Shown here piece after piece: positions 62,098-64,000 of a DNA stretch of 64,000 bases. The translations under genes were made by a program, and so were the position numbers. The notes under the pieces are model-generated. The model ran no database searches and was not told the DNA's origin. It worked only from the letters and a program-made list of their open reading frames with translations. How positions within the stretch are numbered: the stretch's first letter is position 1; every line of letters starts with the position of its first letter. Source of the stretch: Thermovibrio sp. (lineage in GTDB: Bacteria; Aquificota; Aquificia; Desulfurobacteriales; Desulfurobacteriaceae); the NCBI GenBank assembly GCA_015488335.1, contig WFNZ01000051.1:1-64000 (forward strand), written 5' to 3'.

Positions 62098-63636
62098 TTA
62101 ACTTCCCCAGCCGCCGCCTCCGGGGGTCTCTATTCTCAGCTTCTCGCCGGGGTGGAAACGGCGGGTGAACTTGGCGGGGAGCTCCACCTCCTCCCCCTCT
62201 GGTTTTACGAGGACGTTTCTTCCTCTCTTTCCAGGCTTTCCCCCGTTTAGTCCATAGGAACTGTGGGTTCTCCTCTCAGAAACAACCGTTACGTCAACTT
62301 CCTCTAAAAAGAGGAGTTCTCTAACTATTCCGTCTCCTCCTCTCCACTTTCCATCTCCGCCGGAACCCCTCCTTACGCCGTAGCGGGTAACCATAACGGG
62401 AAACTGGAACTCAAGGGCTTCAACGGGAGTGTTGAGGGTGTTTGTCATGTGGGTATGAACAGCGCTGGCTCCGTCAAAACCGTTTCCTGCTCCCGCTCCC
62501 CCTCCAATTGTTTCGTAGTAGGTGAACTTCTCGTTTCCAAAGGTCAGGTTGTTCATAGTTCCCTGAGAAGCTGCGGGGATTCTCTCGGGGATAGCTTTTG
62601 AGAGAGCTCCAAGTTGAACGTCTGTTATCCTCTGTGAGGTTTCAACGTTTCCACCTGAAACGGCCGCAGGGAACTCAGCATCAACAACTGTTCCCGGCTT
62701 CGTTATAACCTTTATCGGCCTTAGTATTCCCTCGTTTGTCGGTATCTCCTCCCCTGCAAGACACCTGAAGACGTAGAGGGTTGACGAGACAACTATTGAG
62801 CGAACTGCGTTTAAACAGCCACGAACCTGAGGGTCTGATGGTGAGAAGTCAACTGTTGCCTCTTCTCCTTTTATTGTAAGAACAACCCTTATCCTTACGT
62901 TCCTGTTTCCCGCTCCGTCGTCGTCTAAGAAGTCCCCAAAGGTGTAAACGCCGTCGGGAATTTCTGATATTACTCTTTTCATCATTTTCTCTGAGTAGTC
63001 TAAGAGGGCTTCCGAGTAGGCCTCAAGGAACTCTGAACCGTACTTCTCAAGGAGCTCCCTTAATCTCCTTATCCCAATTCTGTTTGCCATAACCTGAGCT
63101 TTAAAGTCTCCCTCCCTCTCATCGGGAGTTCTTGTGTTGGCCTTTAAGAAGTTCAGGAAATCGGTTAAAACCTCTCCGTTTTCAACACACTTAACAGGGG
63201 GAATTACAAGCCCTTCCTGAAAAATTGAAGTTGAGAGGGGCATTGAACCGGGGGTTATTCCACCAACGTCTGAGTGGTGGGCACGGTTTGCAACGTAGAA
63301 GAGGAGCTCCCCTTCGTAGTAAACGGGGGCAACAACGGTTATGTCTGGAAGGTGTGTTCCCCCTTTAAAGGGGTCGTTGATAGCTGCCATATCTCCTTCT
63401 TTCAGCTCAACGTTTTCAACAACGCTCCTTACAGACATGGGCATTGAGCCAAGGTGGACGGGGATGTGGGCTGCCTGTGCAACCATCCGGCCGTGGCGGT
63501 CAAAGATGGCGCAGGAGAAGTCTCTCCTCTCCTTTATGTTTGGCGAAAAGGCTGTCCTCTGGAGAACTGCTCCCATTTCTTCGGCAACCGAGATAAGGGC
63601 GTTCTTTATCACTTCAAGCTTTATCGGGTTAACCAT
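62098..63636 (-). CDS. hyuB: Hydantoinase B / oxoprolinase-type subunit
   Basis: A 512-residue HyuB-family protein. It starts VNPIKLEVIKNALISVAEEM, quoted as IKLEVIKNALIS, then RTAFSPNIKERRDFSCAIFD, HIPVHLGSMPMSV, NDPFKGGTHLPDITVVAPV and NRAHHSDVGGITPGSMP. The C-terminus ends in glycines (TPGGGGWG). Partners with HyuA (upstream, overlapping by 8 bases) in ATP-dependent 5-oxoprolinase, hydantoinase or acetone/acetophenone carboxylase-like enzymes. Substrate not resolvable. Confident family. Confidence 0.92.
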   Translation of the reverse strand: MVNPIKLEVIKNALISVAEEMGAVLQRTAFSPNIKERRDFSCAIFDRHGRMVAQAAHIPVHLGSMPMSVRSVVENVELKEGDMAAINDPFKGGTHLPDITVVAPVYYEGELLFYVANRAHHSDVGGITPGSMPLSTSIFQEGLVIPPVKCVENGEVLTDFLNFLKANTRTPDEREGDFKAQVMANRIGIRRLRELLEKYGSEFLEAYSEALLDYSEKMMKRVISEIPDGVYTFGDFLDDDGAGNRNVRIRVVLTIKGEEATVDFSPSDPQVRGCLNAVRSIVVSSTLYVFRCLAGEEIPTNEGILRPIKVITKPGTVVDAEFPAAVSGGNVETSQRITDVQLGALSKAIPERIPAASQGTMNNLTFGNEKFTYYETIGGGAGAGNGFDGASAVHTHMTNTLNTPVEALEFQFPVMVTRYGVRRGSGGDGKWRGGDGIVRELLFLEEVDVTVVSERRTHSSYGLNGGKPGKRGRNVLVKPEGEEVELPAKFTRRFHPGEKLRIETPGGGGWGS

Positions 63637-64000
63637 TCTTTACCTCTAAGATAAGGTTTCCAAAGCTGTCAACTCTCACCTCTGCAAAGGGTGGAACAAC
63701 TGTTGTTGAGCTGTACTCAACGATAACTGCAGGGCCCTTAAACTCGTGGCCTGGAAGTAGCTTTTCCCTATCAATAACCGGAGTTTCTACCCACTCACCA
63801 TCAAAGTAGACTTTCCTGCATTTTAAGAGAGCTCCTTCCGGGAACCCCTCTCCGCACTCCTTCATCGGCTCAAAAGAGGGTTTTTCCGTTATCCCAACCG
63901 CCCTTAGCCGAACGTTAACAACTTCTACATCTCGGCTGTGCCTGTAACCGTAGAGTTTCTCGTGGGCTTTCTCAAAGGATTCCTTAAACTTCTCTGAGTA
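63629..64000 (-). CDS. hyuA: Hydantoinase A / oxoprolinase-type subunit, C-terminal part
   Basis: The frame is open to the right edge: 124 codons in phase, of which the last 123 are amino acids. Only the C-terminus is here. The visible motifs YGYRHSRDVEVVNVRLRAVG, quoted as YGYRHSRDVEVVNV, then GPAVIVEYSSTTVVPPFAEV, match the HyuA end, which contributes to nucleotide/substrate binding. A shorter frame from the ATG at 63865 is only an internal methionine. It overlaps hyuB by 8 bases. Confident family, truncated by the window. Confidence 0.88.
   Translation of the reverse strand, partial: YSEKFKESFEKAHEKLYGYRHSRDVEVVNVRLRAVGITEKPSFEPMKECGEGFPEGALLKCRKVYFDGEWVETPVIDREKLLPGHEFKGPAVIVEYSSTTVVPPFAEVRVDSFGNLILEVKNG

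Noticed and set aside
63629-63865. Separate 78-residue gene at the right end
   Set aside because: The frame continues without a stop to the window edge with clear HyuA sequence, so this is the C-terminus of hyuA.

Overview
The window is one contiguous, gene-dense stretch of a bacterial chromosome. Intergenic gaps are tiny, genes overlap often, and there are no tRNA/rRNA genes, CRISPR arrays, transposases or integrases. The gene set points to a motile, Gram-negative, chemolithotrophic thermophile. It includes a flagellar basal body with P and L rings, a TonB-dependent receptor, a CpoB-type protein, an 11-gene complex I without NuoE/F/G, a thioredoxin system, a myo-inositol-phosphate synthase and a short EF-Ts. 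My best guess is the Aquificota, Desulfurobacteriaceae-like (Desulfurobacterium/Thermovibrio). That is recognition from protein style, not a database result.

Left third (1-18.8 kb, all minus strand): an almost uninterrupted co-directional run. It starts with arsR, trx, trxB and a TlpA-like lipoprotein, then engB, recN, a NhaD/ArsB-type antiporter and a YqhA-type membrane protein. It continues into flagellar genes fliG-fliM-fliN-flgF-flgG-flgA-flgH-flgI-flgJ(N)-flhA-flhF-flhG-fliA and a partial Ser/Lys-rich gene leaving the left edge (possibly fliK). FliM and FliN overlap out of frame across a tandem repeat.

18.8-27.8 kb: a Memo-family gene diverges from panD over a perfect inverted repeat. 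A second minus-strand run then holds a YhaM-like exonuclease, purM, purN, an R/Y-type M16 protein, DUF523, nitronate monooxygenase, cpoB, a small unknown and ino1.

27.8-40.1 kb: complex I nuoABCDHIJKLMN, read leftwards from a promoter region with three helically phased TTTACA repeats, preceded by pstCAB. Two tiny membrane proteins diverge from pstC.

40.4-46.6 kb: dnaE and accA on plus; a DEAD-box helicase and a cold-shock gene on minus. The csp leader looks like a terminator/antiterminator switch, and another terminator sits between csp and the helicase gene.

46.7-57.5 kb: a small membrane protein with a LysR regulator; a cobalamin-riboswitch operon btuF-btuC-btuD-btuB, followed by an NDUFA9-like protein and a CitE-like lyase; then an AlaC-type aminotransferase, homoserine dehydrogenase and pyrF on plus.

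57.5-64 kb (minus): a tandem HD/HD-GYP protein, a ferredoxin, frr, pyrH, tsf, rpsB (with an odd N-terminal extension and a structured leader), hyuB and the 3' part of hyuA.

The most unusual window-wide signal is the palindrome GGAGCTCC. By eye it occurs 47 times (about once per 1.4 kb, against roughly one expected by chance), in different reading frames and once between genes. It resembles an iterated palindrome such as cyanobacterial HIP1, or an uptake or methylation signal.
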